Part shown: positions 35,889 through 45,904 of the stretch, piece after piece
Position numbering within the stretch: the first letter of the stretch is position 1
How the letters are laid out: each line of letters starts with the position of its first letter
Assembly (NCBI GenBank): GCA_946186125.1
Contig: CAMHLZ010000002.1
Location: 86,930 to 143,643 of the forward strand
Direction of reading: 5' to 3'
Source of the DNA: an uncultured Lachnospira sp.
Lineage (GTDB): Bacteria; Bacillota; Clostridia; Lachnospirales; Lachnospiraceae
Length of the DNA: 56,714 nucleotides
Program-made: the position numbers and the translations under genes
Notes under the pieces: generated by a model
Told to the model about the DNA's origin: nothing
Database searches by the model: none
The model's input: only the letters and a program-made list of their open reading frames with translations

Positions 35889-38675
35889 ATGCGTATAAAA
35901 AAATTCACATCATGCGCACTTCTAACGTGCGCGCTTATAACAGGTGTTTTTTTAGGAGCAGACAGTTCAGAAAAAGTATTCGCTGAATCTGACAACAGTA
36001 CACCGGTTATATTAAATTCAAGTTTTGAATCCGCTACAAACGGAGAACCGGATTATTGGATACTTGAAAAAAATAAAGATGTCAGCATCAGCACAACATC
36101 TGAAAGCGCGAAATATGGTTCTAAATGTCTTAAAATCCAAAATGATTCATACGAACAGACATATGTGCGTCAAAAAATTTCACTCAAACGAAATACCTGC
36201 TATAAACTTACAGGTTATATCAAGTCGGTAAATGTATCCGGCGATGACGACTGCGACAACGGACCTGCAATCAGCGTTGCCGACGGCAATAATCCCCATA
36301 TAATTGACAGCTATAATAACTGGGGTGTCGGAACTTATGACTGGAAAAAGACAACTGTCTACTTTGAAACAGGTTCTGTACCGGAAGCTACTATTGAATG
36401 TAGTCTTGGAAGCAGTTCAGCATTAGACGGAAAAGTAAAGGGAACTGCATATTTTGACAATATTGAGATTACAGAATGTACTTACCCTAACGACGACTCT
36501 GTTCAGAGAGTAAAGCTTGAGGGCGATCACATTGTGCTTGTTTATACAAAAGATTTTGTAAACAGTATTGGCATGGATAACTACAAAAAATACTTAAAAC
36601 GTTTAGACACAGCCTATGAAAAATATGCAGAACTTACCGGTTCAACACCGGCTCATGGTGAAAAATTATACATACTTGACAGTTTAAGACCAAGCATTAA
36701 AGCTTGTGGTGCCTTAGCCTCTTACAACCCTATACTGTGTAATCCCAATCAGCATGATACTATACAGCAAATAAAAAATGAAGATCTTACCGGATTTGGT
36801 ATTTTACATGAAATCAGTCACAAATTTGAAGAAGGACATGAAAGCACCTCTTACGGATGCCCAACATACAAATGGAACTTCGACATTGAATCATGGGCAA
36901 ACACAAAAATGCTGTATGTTCTTGATTCAACAGATGATATAGGCGTAAAGATAGGTAACTACAACTCATATTCAACTGATGATTTAAAAAAATATTATAA
37001 AACAATATCTGATGGCGGATATGACAACACTTTTGAAAAAGGAAAACTCGGATGGGATGCAATGACATACCTTGCTATCAAAATAAAAGACAAAGTAGGA
37101 TGGGATACATATAAAAAAGCATTCAGACATTATACGGAAGATAAATGTATGTATATGTCAAAGCCTCTTGATTCAAACTGCGAACAATTCCTTTACTTTT
37201 TATCATTACTTCAATATTATTATAATCCGTCAGGAAGGGAAGTATATGATATTATAGGCGATAGAGATATGGATATAATTCTTGATTATTGGCACATGAA
37301 TAAGAGTGACCTGTTATCTTTCCCTCTAATATGCGAAAGTAAAGGCGGCGATACATTCACACCGAATTTTATTAGCAGTGACACACCTATGGAGCAGATT
37401 TGTATACGCAGTATAATTCCTTCTTTATTTCAATACAGGATATATTCAGACGGAAAATGGTCTGATTGGAGCGATGCAGGAACCACATTAGGTAAAAAAG
37501 GTAGCACAATAAGTGGAATAGCCTTCAAATCAAACGATGATATTTATGATATATATTACACTACAGTCAATGAGAACTGGGTATCAAACGGTGAAGAATG
37601 CGTAAATATCTTAAATTCGAAAGGTTTAACCGATTTGTATATCAAAACAGAAAAAAAAGAGGCATCATTTGCAAATTTTAACCAGCTAAATATTGTTGAT
37701 TCCGAAGGAATACTTTTATCGAAAGTAACCGTTACAGATAACGTAACGCCGAGATTATCTTTACCTGCGATTGAAGGATTAAGATTCAGGCAGCTTTCAG
37801 AATCTTTAAAAGGCACTACATCAGACAGAACGATACTTGCAGAATATGAGAGCTGCGAAAAGATTCTTGTATATTATAAAGGTGTTCAGTCTCCTTCTAT
37901 TTACTATCATGATGATGCTGACACGGGTACTTTCTACATGCCGGCTTCCATGAATTACAGCAGTGGATTCCACGGATGCGATTATAGCATATGCATAAAT
38001 GCTGATAAGGGACACACCTATAGTGCATACTTTAGAAGCCAGACTACATACGAAACCGACTTTGGCGGTTACAAATTAGAAGCAGGTGGCATTTATACAA
38101 TAATTGATAATAAGTTAACAAAAGTTAACGAAACCAATCCACTTCGTATCAAACGTTTATATTTGAAAAATACTGACTATTCTACGGCCGAAAAATTATT
38201 TGACGTTCAGACAACAGGCGGAAAAGGGCCGCTAAAATACAAATATACATCAATTGATACTAATGGCGAAGAACATGTTTTACGTGATTATTGCGAATAC
38301 AGTGCTTTGTCAAGAATTTTAACTAATGATACTGCTTACATTTCAGTTTATGTAACAGACGGATATACTACCGAAAACAAAAAATTATATGTAGAGTATC
38401 GTGAGAATTCGCATATACAAATACGCAGATTCAAAATTTCAAAAGGAAACGAGCTAAAAAAAGGCGAATCTGCAGAGATTAATTTTGCAGCATATTATGG
38501 TTATGGCAATTATAACTATACATTAAAAATCAACGGAAACACTGTATTACAAAACAGCACAAAAACCTCTTATACATTTACTCCTGATTATACCGGAAAA
38601 TACATTGTAGAGCTTACCGCAATGGATTGCCGTGGAGTAACCGCAAAAAGAAAATTAACATTATATGCATCATAA
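35889..38675 (+). CDS. Secreted M60-like (gluzincin) protein with carbohydrate-binding module, copy 1
   Basis: 928 residues. A signal peptide covers about 1-32 (cleavage near VFAES). Residues 40-196 resemble a CBM_4_9-type jelly-roll (NSSFESATNGEPDYW, YDNIEITEC-like end). The peptidase domain (about 205-470) has TGFGILHEISHKFEE, i.e. HExxH at 307-311, and a downstream glutamate in FDIESWANTKM (about 334), the HExxH-E layout of M60/enhancin proteases, which act on mucin-type glycoproteins. The C-terminal about 200 residues hold two Ig-like, Tyr-rich modules (YKYTSIDTNG; TLKINGNTVL). No sortase signal or transmembrane end is visible. AGGGAGG precedes the ATG. It is a close paralog of the next gene, 22 bp away from its proper start. 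Confidence 0.8.
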   Translation: MRIKKFTSCALLTCALITGVFLGADSSEKVFAESDNSTPVILNSSFESATNGEPDYWILEKNKDVSISTTSESAKYGSKCLKIQNDSYEQTYVRQKISLKRNTCYKLTGYIKSVNVSGDDDCDNGPAISVADGNNPHIIDSYNNWGVGTYDWKKTTVYFETGSVPEATIECSLGSSSALDGKVKGTAYFDNIEITECTYPNDDSVQRVKLEGDHIVLVYTKDFVNSIGMDNYKKYLKRLDTAYEKYAELTGSTPAHGEKLYILDSLRPSIKACGALASYNPILCNPNQHDTIQQIKNEDLTGFGILHEISHKFEEGHESTSYGCPTYKWNFDIESWANTKMLYVLDSTDDIGVKIGNYNSYSTDDLKKYYKTISDGGYDNTFEKGKLGWDAMTYLAIKIKDKVGWDTYKKAFRHYTEDKCMYMSKPLDSNCEQFLYFLSLLQYYYNPSGREVYDIIGDRDMDIILDYWHMNKSDLLSFPLICESKGGDTFTPNFISSDTPMEQICIRSIIPSLFQYRIYSDGKWSDWSDAGTTLGKKGSTISGIAFKSNDDIYDIYYTTVNENWVSNGEECVNILNSKGLTDLYIKTEKKEASFANFNQLNIVDSEGILLSKVTVTDNVTPRLSLPAIEGLRFRQLSESLKGTTSDRTILAEYESCEKILVYYKGVQSPSIYYHDDADTGTFYMPASMNYSSGFHGCDYSICINADKGHTYSAYFRSQTTYETDFGGYKLEAGGIYTIIDNKLTKVNETNPLRIKRLYLKNTDYSTAEKLFDVQTTGGKGPLKYKYTSIDTNGEEHVLRDYCEYSALSRILTNDTAYISVYVTDGYTTENKKLYVEYRENSHIQIRRFKISKGNELKKGESAEINFAAYYGYGNYNYTLKINGNTVLQNSTKTSYTFTPDYTGKYIVELTAMDCRGVTAKRKLTLYAS

Positions 38676-38697
38676 TTTTTTTAGAAAGGAGTTTTAT

Positions 38698-41457
38698 ATG
38701 AATTTCAAGAAACTAATAACAACCTCAATTATTGCATGCACAGCTGCAACTTTTTTAGTAGTTGGCACACCTAAAAAAGCACTTGCTGCTTCATTAACCG
38801 TAAATAATTACGGATTCGAATCTGTCACAAATAACAGGCCCGATGATTGGAATTGCAGCGGTGGCTTAATCACTGCCACTTCCGAAAATGCACAATACGG
38901 TTCAAAATGTCTTAAAATAGTAAACTCAAGCAAAGGTTACTCTGTTGCCTCACAAAAGATTAATTTGAAACCTAATACCGGCTACAAACTTACCGGTTAT
39001 ATCAAAGGAACAAACATAAGTCAGGAAATTAGTTCTGACGGTGCTGCCATCCTCGTCGGTAATAACAGTTATATCCACGTAATTGACAGTATCAGCAACT
39101 GGAAAAATGGTACTTTTGGCTGGACAAAGGTAACTGTATATTTTGAAACTACATCAATAACCGAAACGACCATCGAATGCCGACTTGGACATTATTGGGG
39201 TGGTTCTTCGGGAACTGCTTATTTTGATAATATTCAGCTTGAAGAATGTACATATCCAAACAATAACACTGTTCAGAGAGTACGTCTCGAAGGCAAACAT
39301 ATTGTCCTTGCATATACAAAAAATTTTGTAAACGGAATAGGCATGGATAAATACCAAAAATACTTAGAACGCCTAGACGCTGCATACGAAAAATACGCAG
39401 AACTTACCGGTTCGACACCTCGTGTAGGCGACAAAATATATGTAGTTGATACAATGGAACCATTTATGAGACAGTATGGTGCCATAGCTAATTTTAATCC
39501 TATTCTTATTAATCCTAATCTCAGCGGCACAATTCAGGACATGCTTGTCAATGATACTACAGGATTTGGAATATTACATGAAATAGGCCATATTTTTGAC
39601 GAAAAGCACGGTGTTAACGCCGGTGGATACGCCTGGAATTTTGAAAGTGAGTTCTGGGCAAATACAAAAATGCTTTATGTACTCGATGAAACAGATGACG
39701 TAAGCGTAAATATTGGAGACCTTGTTTCTTACTCATCGGATGATATCAAAAAGTATTACAAAGAAATAGCCGGTGGCGGTTACGACAATACTTTCGAAAA
39801 AGGTACAGTAGGATTCGACGGCATGTCTTATCTGTTTATCAAATTAAAAGAAAAAGTCGGCTGGGATACCTTTAAAAAAGCATTCAGATTTTACACTGAA
39901 AATAAGGTCGACAAATTCGAGAACTTTTTAGGAGCTAATTCAGATAGATTCTTCTTCTTTTTGTCAATATTACAATATTATTATAATCCAACCGGAAGAG
40001 AAGTATTTGACGTATTTGGCGAAAGAGATATAAATACAATCATGAATTATTACAATATAAAAGAGTCTGACCTCGTATATTTTCCAATTATATGCGAACA
40101 TTCAGATGAGTTCACTCCGATTGTAAACGGCACTAACTCACCAGGACTTAACACCGATACTCCAGTCGACCAGATAAGACTTACTTCAGTACTTCCATCA
40201 CTTTTACAGTACCAGGTATGCACTAATGGAAAATGGTCTGACTGGCTGCCTCAGGGAACTCTTGCAGGCGAAAAAGGAAGTCCTATTACCGGAATCGGTA
40301 TCAGGATTAGTGATGATTATGAGTTTAATTACGATATAGAATACAGTACCGATGGCACAAACTGGACATCAAACGGTTATCCATGTACCTGCACGAATGG
40401 ATTAAAGAATTTGTACATTAAAATTGAAACATGCAATTCACCATTTTGCAAAACAAATATTTTAAAATTAAAAAATCCGGATGGAACAACTATATCAACC
40501 TTCTACATAGCAGATAAAGCTTATCCAAGATTTTATACAATTCCCGATATCGAAGGCTTGATGTTTAAGCAGTTGTCAGATTCCATCGAAAACATTACAA
40601 GTGATACTGATTTAATTGCTCAATATGAAAATTGCGATAAGGTCATTATATACTATAAAGGTGTGGATACTCCTATTGCTTACTATAAATACACAGACGG
40701 TTCCATGGCTTCTTATAATAGTATTACAATGGATTACAGCAGCGGATTTAACAGATGCGAATACAGTACATGTATAAATGTTGAAAAAGGCAAGAAAATA
40801 TCTGCCTACTTTGTCGGCAGATATACCCAGGAATCCGACTTAAATGATTACGTATTAGAACCTGGTGTGTACACAATCATCAACAAAAAGTTAACTAAAG
40901 TTGACTCACCTGATACATTGCGTATCAAACGTTTTTATCCGGTAAACTCTCTCACTGGTGAGGCGTGCGAAGAGAAAATATTTGATGCCGACATTGTAGG
41001 CGGAAAAGGTCCTGTTAAATACAAATACACCAAGATCACAAAAGACGGCGAAGAACATGTTTTACGTGATTACTGCGAATACAGCAGATTTGCAGGTATG
41101 TTCGAAACCGATATCGACTATATTGTTTTATATGCAACTGACGGTTACACGACAGAAAGCAAAAGGCTGAGTTTATCAATAACCGATGCATATCCGCTCA
41201 CTTTAGGTACATTCCAAAGTTCTGAAGGCACCAATCTTAAAGTTGGTCAAAAAACAACCATTACTTTTAGGGGATTAAAAGGTTACGGTGATTACAGATA
41301 CACATTAAAAATCAACGGCAAAACAGTATTAGATGACAGTGAAAAGAATTCATATGAACTTACTCCACAGTTCGTCGGAAGATACACTATAGAAATCAAT
41401 ATCAGAGATTGTCGTGGAAATACGCTTAAGAAAAAGGCTGTATTCAAAGCTTCATAA
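38698..41457 (+). CDS. Secreted M60-like (gluzincin) protein with carbohydrate-binding module, copy 2
   Basis: 919 residues from the ATG at 38698 (MNFKKLITTS), which has AAAGGAG upstream; a longer reading overlaps the previous stop but lacks a site. A signal peptide ends near KKALAAS. The same order of parts as copy 1 is visible: carbohydrate-binding module (about 33-188), peptidase domain with TGFGILHEIGHIFDE (HEIGH at 294-298) and FESEFWANTKM (E about 318), and Tyr-rich Ig-like C-terminal modules. The HEIGH form is the usual M60 signature. It is likely co-transcribed with copy 1 and ends at a strong terminator. Protease identity is inferred from the motif only. Confidence 0.82.
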   Translation: MNFKKLITTSIIACTAATFLVVGTPKKALAASLTVNNYGFESVTNNRPDDWNCSGGLITATSENAQYGSKCLKIVNSSKGYSVASQKINLKPNTGYKLTGYIKGTNISQEISSDGAAILVGNNSYIHVIDSISNWKNGTFGWTKVTVYFETTSITETTIECRLGHYWGGSSGTAYFDNIQLEECTYPNNNTVQRVRLEGKHIVLAYTKNFVNGIGMDKYQKYLERLDAAYEKYAELTGSTPRVGDKIYVVDTMEPFMRQYGAIANFNPILINPNLSGTIQDMLVNDTTGFGILHEIGHIFDEKHGVNAGGYAWNFESEFWANTKMLYVLDETDDVSVNIGDLVSYSSDDIKKYYKEIAGGGYDNTFEKGTVGFDGMSYLFIKLKEKVGWDTFKKAFRFYTENKVDKFENFLGANSDRFFFFLSILQYYYNPTGREVFDVFGERDINTIMNYYNIKESDLVYFPIICEHSDEFTPIVNGTNSPGLNTDTPVDQIRLTSVLPSLLQYQVCTNGKWSDWLPQGTLAGEKGSPITGIGIRISDDYEFNYDIEYSTDGTNWTSNGYPCTCTNGLKNLYIKIETCNSPFCKTNILKLKNPDGTTISTFYIADKAYPRFYTIPDIEGLMFKQLSDSIENITSDTDLIAQYENCDKVIIYYKGVDTPIAYYKYTDGSMASYNSITMDYSSGFNRCEYSTCINVEKGKKISAYFVGRYTQESDLNDYVLEPGVYTIINKKLTKVDSPDTLRIKRFYPVNSLTGEACEEKIFDADIVGGKGPVKYKYTKITKDGEEHVLRDYCEYSRFAGMFETDIDYIVLYATDGYTTESKRLSLSITDAYPLTLGTFQSSEGTNLKVGQKTTITFRGLKGYGDYRYTLKINGKTVLDDSEKNSYELTPQFVGRYTIEINIRDCRGNTLKKKAVFKAS

Positions 41458-41472
41458 TAAAGCCTATTAAGT

Positions 41473-41506
41473 AAAATTCCTGCACAGGACTGTGCAGGAA
41501 TTTTAT
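41473..41506. terminator. Strong bidirectional terminator
   Basis: A perfect 14-base stem, 41473-41486 with 41491-41504, loop GGAC, flanked by A and T runs on both sides. It closes the M60 pair on the plus strand and can close the lipoprotein gene on the minus strand. Confidence 0.9.
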
Positions 41507-41587
41507 TATATTGTATATAATCTATTTTTTTGCAAAAAGTTTTGTTACTCAGAGTTATCATATAATTAATTATTTACGGTTAGAAGA

Positions 41588-42658
41588 TTACTTAAGAGAA
41601 TTAATAAATACTCCCGGATAATAATATCCATTTTTAAAATCCAAATCAGCACAGGCTTCGCATACGATTGTTTCTTCATCAGAGTTTAAACGGTATTTGT
41701 ACATCGTACTTCTACCATTCGACGTAATGATAACATCATCTTTTATATGTATTTCCTCCATTACATCATCCAAAACATACTCATTAAGAATTTCTTCTTT
41801 TTCCATATCAAATACAACTACCTTTGATTTAGAACTATCAGATTCTCTCCAATTTGAATGAAGTATGTACAATAAATTTCCAGACTGACAACAGGCTTTT
41901 GCGTACTTCTCCGGCATCTTAACTCTTTTATATTCTCCTGTCAGTGTATCATATACAAAAATCCATTTCCTAATCGGGAAAAATAATTTATCATCATAAA
42001 TACCTGCTTCATTTGCAGTTAACTGAACATACTCACTAATATCCATGACCGTATTAGAAGTGTTCGTTTCTACGTCCACCTCCTCCAATGTAATTTCATC
42101 ACGTTCATCACCTGCATGGTCATAAAACGTATATATTTTTCCATTGCACACATAGATTTCAGTACACATAACATCGTCCAACACACACTCATCAAATTTC
42201 TTTGTGGTTCTGTCATATCGGTCAATATACGTCTTCATGTTAAGATTGGAAATCGTATATATGTAATTTTCATCTACTTTCATGTCACACACATTAACCC
42301 TGTCTTTTAACGATATTATGTTCTGTTCAACTGTTTTTAAATTAAATTCCAGCACTTTACAATCATCTTTGTTACCCCCCACTCCGAAAGACCTTGCATA
42401 CAAATAATCATTCATGACAAAAGGAACATCATATCCATAACCTTGAATATTTGATACTGGGAGATGGTACTCCCCCACCTTTTCAAGTTTCTCATTCAAA
42501 CAAACTATGTATGAATCCTTTTTTTGCTCTCCGCTCACAACAACTCCATAATCAAAATCTGTAATCAGCTCATTCTTGTATTGATGCGTTGTTCCGCTAC
42601 AACCTGACATACTTAAGCAGATTGTCAGAACTGTTAGCATACTTATTATTTTTTTCAT
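41588..42658 (-). CDS. Lipoprotein of beta-propeller type
   Basis: 356 residues from the ATG at 42658, with AGGAG eight bases upstream; the frame extends nine codons further. The signal peptide ends in the lipobox LSMSGCSG, so Cys is lipidated and the protein sits on the outer face of the membrane. The body has repeats of about 45 residues with strand patterns such as NYIYTISNLNMKTYIDRYDR and GKIYTFYDHAG, suggestive of a beta-propeller like DUF5050-type proteins. No characterised family is certain. It is downstream of a LytTR regulator and of a promoter with a palindromic site. Confidence 0.75.
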   Translation of the reverse strand: MKKIISMLTVLTICLSMSGCSGTTHQYKNELITDFDYGVVVSGEQKKDSYIVCLNEKLEKVGEYHLPVSNIQGYGYDVPFVMNDYLYARSFGVGGNKDDCKVLEFNLKTVEQNIISLKDRVNVCDMKVDENYIYTISNLNMKTYIDRYDRTTKKFDECVLDDVMCTEIYVCNGKIYTFYDHAGDERDEITLEEVDVETNTSNTVMDISEYVQLTANEAGIYDDKLFFPIRKWIFVYDTLTGEYKRVKMPEKYAKACCQSGNLLYILHSNWRESDSSKSKVVVFDMEKEEILNEYVLDDVMEEIHIKDDVIITSNGRSTMYKYRLNSDEETIVCEACADLDFKNGYYYPGVFINSLK

Positions 42659-42727
42659 CCGTCTTCTCCTAACTTTCCTTTTCATACCTCAAAAAAGCTA
42701 TATACTTGCCATGGTACTTTTTAGTGT

Positions 42728-42748
42728 TTACTTTGCAAAACCTGTCAT
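42728..42748 (-). CDS. Possible leader peptide MTGFAK
   Basis: Six codons then TAA, preceded by the unusually strong site GGGGGAGG. It lies between the promoter and the lipoprotein start. It may be a regulatory leader or a decayed remnant; coding status is not shown. Confidence 0.35.
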   Translation of the reverse strand: MTGFAK

Positions 42749-42763
42749 TTTACAACCTCCCCC

Positions 42764-42793
42764 TTTATATCATGATAATGACAATATTGTCAA
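42764..42793 (-). promoter_or_regulatory. Promoter with perfect palindrome over the -35 box
   Basis: Minus strand TTGACA (42788-42793), an 18-base spacer and TATAAA (42764-42769). The 14-base palindrome TGACAATATTGTCA (42779-42792) covers the -35 region, which is where a dimeric regulator could block or recruit RNA polymerase. Confidence 0.6.
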
Positions 42794-42839
42794 CAATTAT
42801 CTTCTGAATGTCGATTAAGTTTACTATAATATCATTTTT

Positions 42840-43280
42840 TCACCAAATAATCTTTCCCACACCATCTCGCCAAACATTAATCCCCTTCTGTTTACAATAC
42901 TCAAGATAAGCTTTCTTCACTCTAGTCTTATTTCTGACCGGGATATTAACAGTTTCACCCGTATCCAATAAAATTTTATCGCCAATTTCCCTCACAAATT
43001 CAAAATTAACAATCGTACTTCGTCCTATTCGAAAAAAATCTCTGTTCTTCAATATATCTTCCCATTTATTAAGACTGACTCTTACCATCTCATTGTGAAT
43101 AATATTTTTCTCACCCTTGCATTCCTTCATCTTTGATTCCACAACAGAATAAATATGTATAGAATTAATCTTAACTATATTCTTTCTATTCAGTATAATC
43201 TGCCTATTTCCGTCACATACCACAATTTGTCTTTCATTTGTTTCCTGAATTTTATTTTTTCTATCTGTTTTTTTACACAT
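42840..43280 (-). CDS. LytTR domain DNA-binding protein without receiver
   Basis: 146 residues. A LytTR domain occupies about 25-140: IVKINSIHIYSVVESKMK, then ILKNRDFFRIGRSTIVNFEFVREI and DTGETVNIPVRNKTRVKKAY. The usual N-terminal receiver or membrane domain is absent, so control by phosphorylation is not possible in cis. AGGAG precedes the ATG. LytTR proteins commonly regulate bacteriocin, export or virulence genes and bind direct repeats. Its neighbours are ABC and FtsX genes that are broken. Confidence 0.88.
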   Translation of the reverse strand: MCKKTDRKNKIQETNERQIVVCDGNRQIILNRKNIVKINSIHIYSVVESKMKECKGEKNIIHNEMVRVSLNKWEDILKNRDFFRIGRSTIVNFEFVREIGDKILLDTGETVNIPVRNKTRVKKAYLEYCKQKGINVWRDGVGKIIW

Positions 43281-43366
43281 AATATTGTCTCATCTCCTGT
43301 TATAATCTATAGTTAATGTTATTTCTTGTTTTACTGCAACAATTTAACCTTCGCTTTTTTATTGTT

Positions 43367-45085
43367 CTATTTTGTAATTTTTTGATGCAGGATTAACGGA
43401 ATTACAATCGATATAATCAATACAGCTACCGTACTGATAAGTACCGGTAAAAAATCCCAATGAAAATTCCATGATTCGTCATTCATCATGCAATACCCCA
43501 CGGTTTCCACAAAAAGGGTTCCTGCAATACTGATTCCCATTATCAAAGCACCATAAACGGTTCCTTCTCCCAGAATCATACTTTTCATCTGTATACTGCT
43601 CATTCCTATTTTTTCTAACATTTCAAACTCTCTTTTTCTGTCTAAATATGATATAATCAGCATATTCACATAAACAAATCCCCCTACTGCTACACAACAA
43701 AGCGCAAACAATATTGAACTGTTTTTTATCATATCTCTTTCCGCTAAATATTTTTCTCTCCAGCCTGTTTTCGATTCAAACTGAATCCCATCTAATTTAT
43801 TATCTATATTTTCATGATTCTTTGTTTGAAATAAATATCTCATTGGTGAATCATCGCATATTGTCAGGTATTCTTTTGAAGGCAGATAAAATACAAGTTC
43901 ATGCCCCGGATATGAATAACTGTTATTTTCAGCATAAGTATGATTAACGATATAAATTGCCATAATTTCATATTCTTTTGTTTTCTCTTTCCCTTCAATG
44001 GTAACCTTGTCACCAACATTATAATATTTCCAATCCTCTTTGATATCTCCCTGGTATTCCACCGCACCCGGATTTCTTTCTAATCCATAAATAATATAAT
44101 TACCCGTTGCTAATAAATTATAATCAATTTCACCTTCATAAAGGTTCATCAATCCAACAACATAATCATCCGCACCATATAAATTCACAAAGTACTGTCC
44201 CGATTCATTTTTCTCAAATTCCTTCCCATAAAACATCTGAAACGTTGATTTTTCAGGTAATTGATTGGTTCGTAAACTGCATCTTTTCTCATTCAGATTA
44301 TGATAAAGACAGCCTCCTTTTTCGTATGCCTCTAATTCTTCTACACTTTTGATATCCCTTTAATCCACCACTTCTGAATCTGTTCTTATTTCATCACTTC
44401 TCGTATCAATGCCTGTCAGAAAATAGTCGGCTGCAATTGCTTTTTCTATATAGGAATCTGAATTATCACAATAACATACAAATAAGATTCCGCAGCATGC
44501 AATCAGCCCTATACAAATAATGCTCACAATAAAACGCATTTTTTCTTGATTTCGCGCTACATTTTTCCAAAATAAAGGCGCATTCTCTTTTATATTTTTT
44601 CTTTCTATTTCTTGTTTCTCCTCATAACGCTGTTCCAAAAATTTCATCTGCACTTTATAAGCAATTCCCGCTATAATTACTTCCATAAACACAGTTATTA
44701 AATTTTGCATCCATAACGCTTTCCCATGATACAAATATGTTTGTATCAGATAATTCCCGATTATCAAACTCAGGAGCACACTTACAACAACAAAAATCAA
44801 ATCAATACTCCGCACTATTTTCTCAGATTCCTGTCGCATGATTCCTATTTTATATAAACTTTTCCAAACATCCCTATCAATCATAATCTGCATTTTGAAT
44901 ACTGTCGCAACAATCATATATACAAATAATACAGCAAATAGAATGATTCCTGCTCCAACAAAAGAGTTCATCTCACATCCAAGAAAAACGCTGATTAATA
45001 GGAATACAAAACTACTCATCAGGATAACAGTGTGTATAACTATCTGAAATATATGTCTGTGTATCATTCCTTTTATTAATTTCAT
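43367..45085 (-). pseudogene. FtsX-type ABC permease interrupted by an in-frame stop
   Basis: One reading frame of 572 codons runs from ATG 45085 to 43367 with a single TAA at 44360-44362. The N-terminal part has MKLIKGMIHRHIFQIVIHT and three or four helices; the C-terminal part continues in the same frame (RDIKSVEELEAYEKGG) to an FtsX end with KREFEMLEKIGMSSIQMK and three helices. Without the stop it would be a normal bacitracin-type permease. The ATG overlaps the stop of the ATPase gene (ATGA), so the pair was translationally coupled. The ochre codon could be one substitution away from Lys, Glu or Gln. Restart at an internal ATG is possible but would give only half a permease. Confidence 0.85.
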
Positions 45086-45737
45086 GTTTCCAGCCGTCCA
45101 TCCTCTATTCTAATAATCATATCCGCTTTTTTCGAAATGCTTTCGTCATGAGTTATCATGCAAATAGTTGTATCTAACTCCTGATTACATTTTTGAAATA
45201 AATCCATCACCTCTAAAGTGTTCCTTCTGTCTAAATTACCTGTCGGTTCATCTGCAAGCAGTACCATCGGTTTCATAATCAATGCCCTTGCAATAGCAAC
45301 CCTCTGACGTTGTCCGCCTGACAGTTCTTGGATTGAGGAAATACATTTCTCCTCAATTCCGAGTGTTTTTACTATTTCATCAAAATATGCTTCATCCACC
45401 TTCTCTTTATTCAACTTAACAGGTAGTAAAATATTCTCTCTTACATTCAGAATTGGCAGCAATTCAAATTCCTGAAATACCATTCCTATATGCTCTCTTC
45501 GGAATCTCTTTCTTCCTTCGAAAATTCCGCTATATTGGTTTCTCCATACAAAATTTCACCACTATCCACATCTTCTATCCCTGCAATGCAATTTAGAATT
45601 GTTGTTTTACCGCTTCCTGACGTCCCTAGGATAGAAACAAAACTTTTTTTAGGAATGGATACGGATATCCCATGCAGAATTTCTGTCCGGTTTTCATCAC
45701 GTCCATATGATTTGATAAGATTTTTGACTTTTATCAT
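45082..45737 (-). pseudogene. ABC transporter ATPase with a frameshift
   Basis: The two halves of one ATPase are in different frames. The first, from ATG 45737 (MIKVKNLIKSYG), has Walker A LGTSGSGKTTILNCIAGIED and runs to SKEERDS, then a false end at TAG. The second frame resumes with RREHIGMVFQEFELLP, LSGGQRQRVAIARAL and LLADEPTGNLDRRNT. A single missing base near 45501-45506 explains the break (expected RDFRREHIG). The intact protein would be about 220 residues and partner of the FtsX permease. All ATPase motifs are otherwise conserved, so the lesion is recent or a sequencing error. Confidence 0.85.
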
Positions 45738-45904
45738 CAATAACACTATTTCCTTTCCTTGACAGCACACATGTAGCCCATGCACAAGCATAACTATTGC
45801 AGTTTACAGTTTTTGTATAGCTTTCATCTTTCCACTTCAACCATTTTTGCCCAGAAACCAAAACCTGATTTTTTCTTTTATTATATATCAATATATGCTT
45901 CATT

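Noticed and set aside
45697-45903. 68-codon minus-strand frame with three cysteines (CNSYACAWATC) between two ABC systems, looking like a bacteriocin precursor
   Set aside because: No good ribosome site, no leader-like N-terminus, it runs into the ATPase gene, and another frame over the same bases reads as a broken signal peptide.
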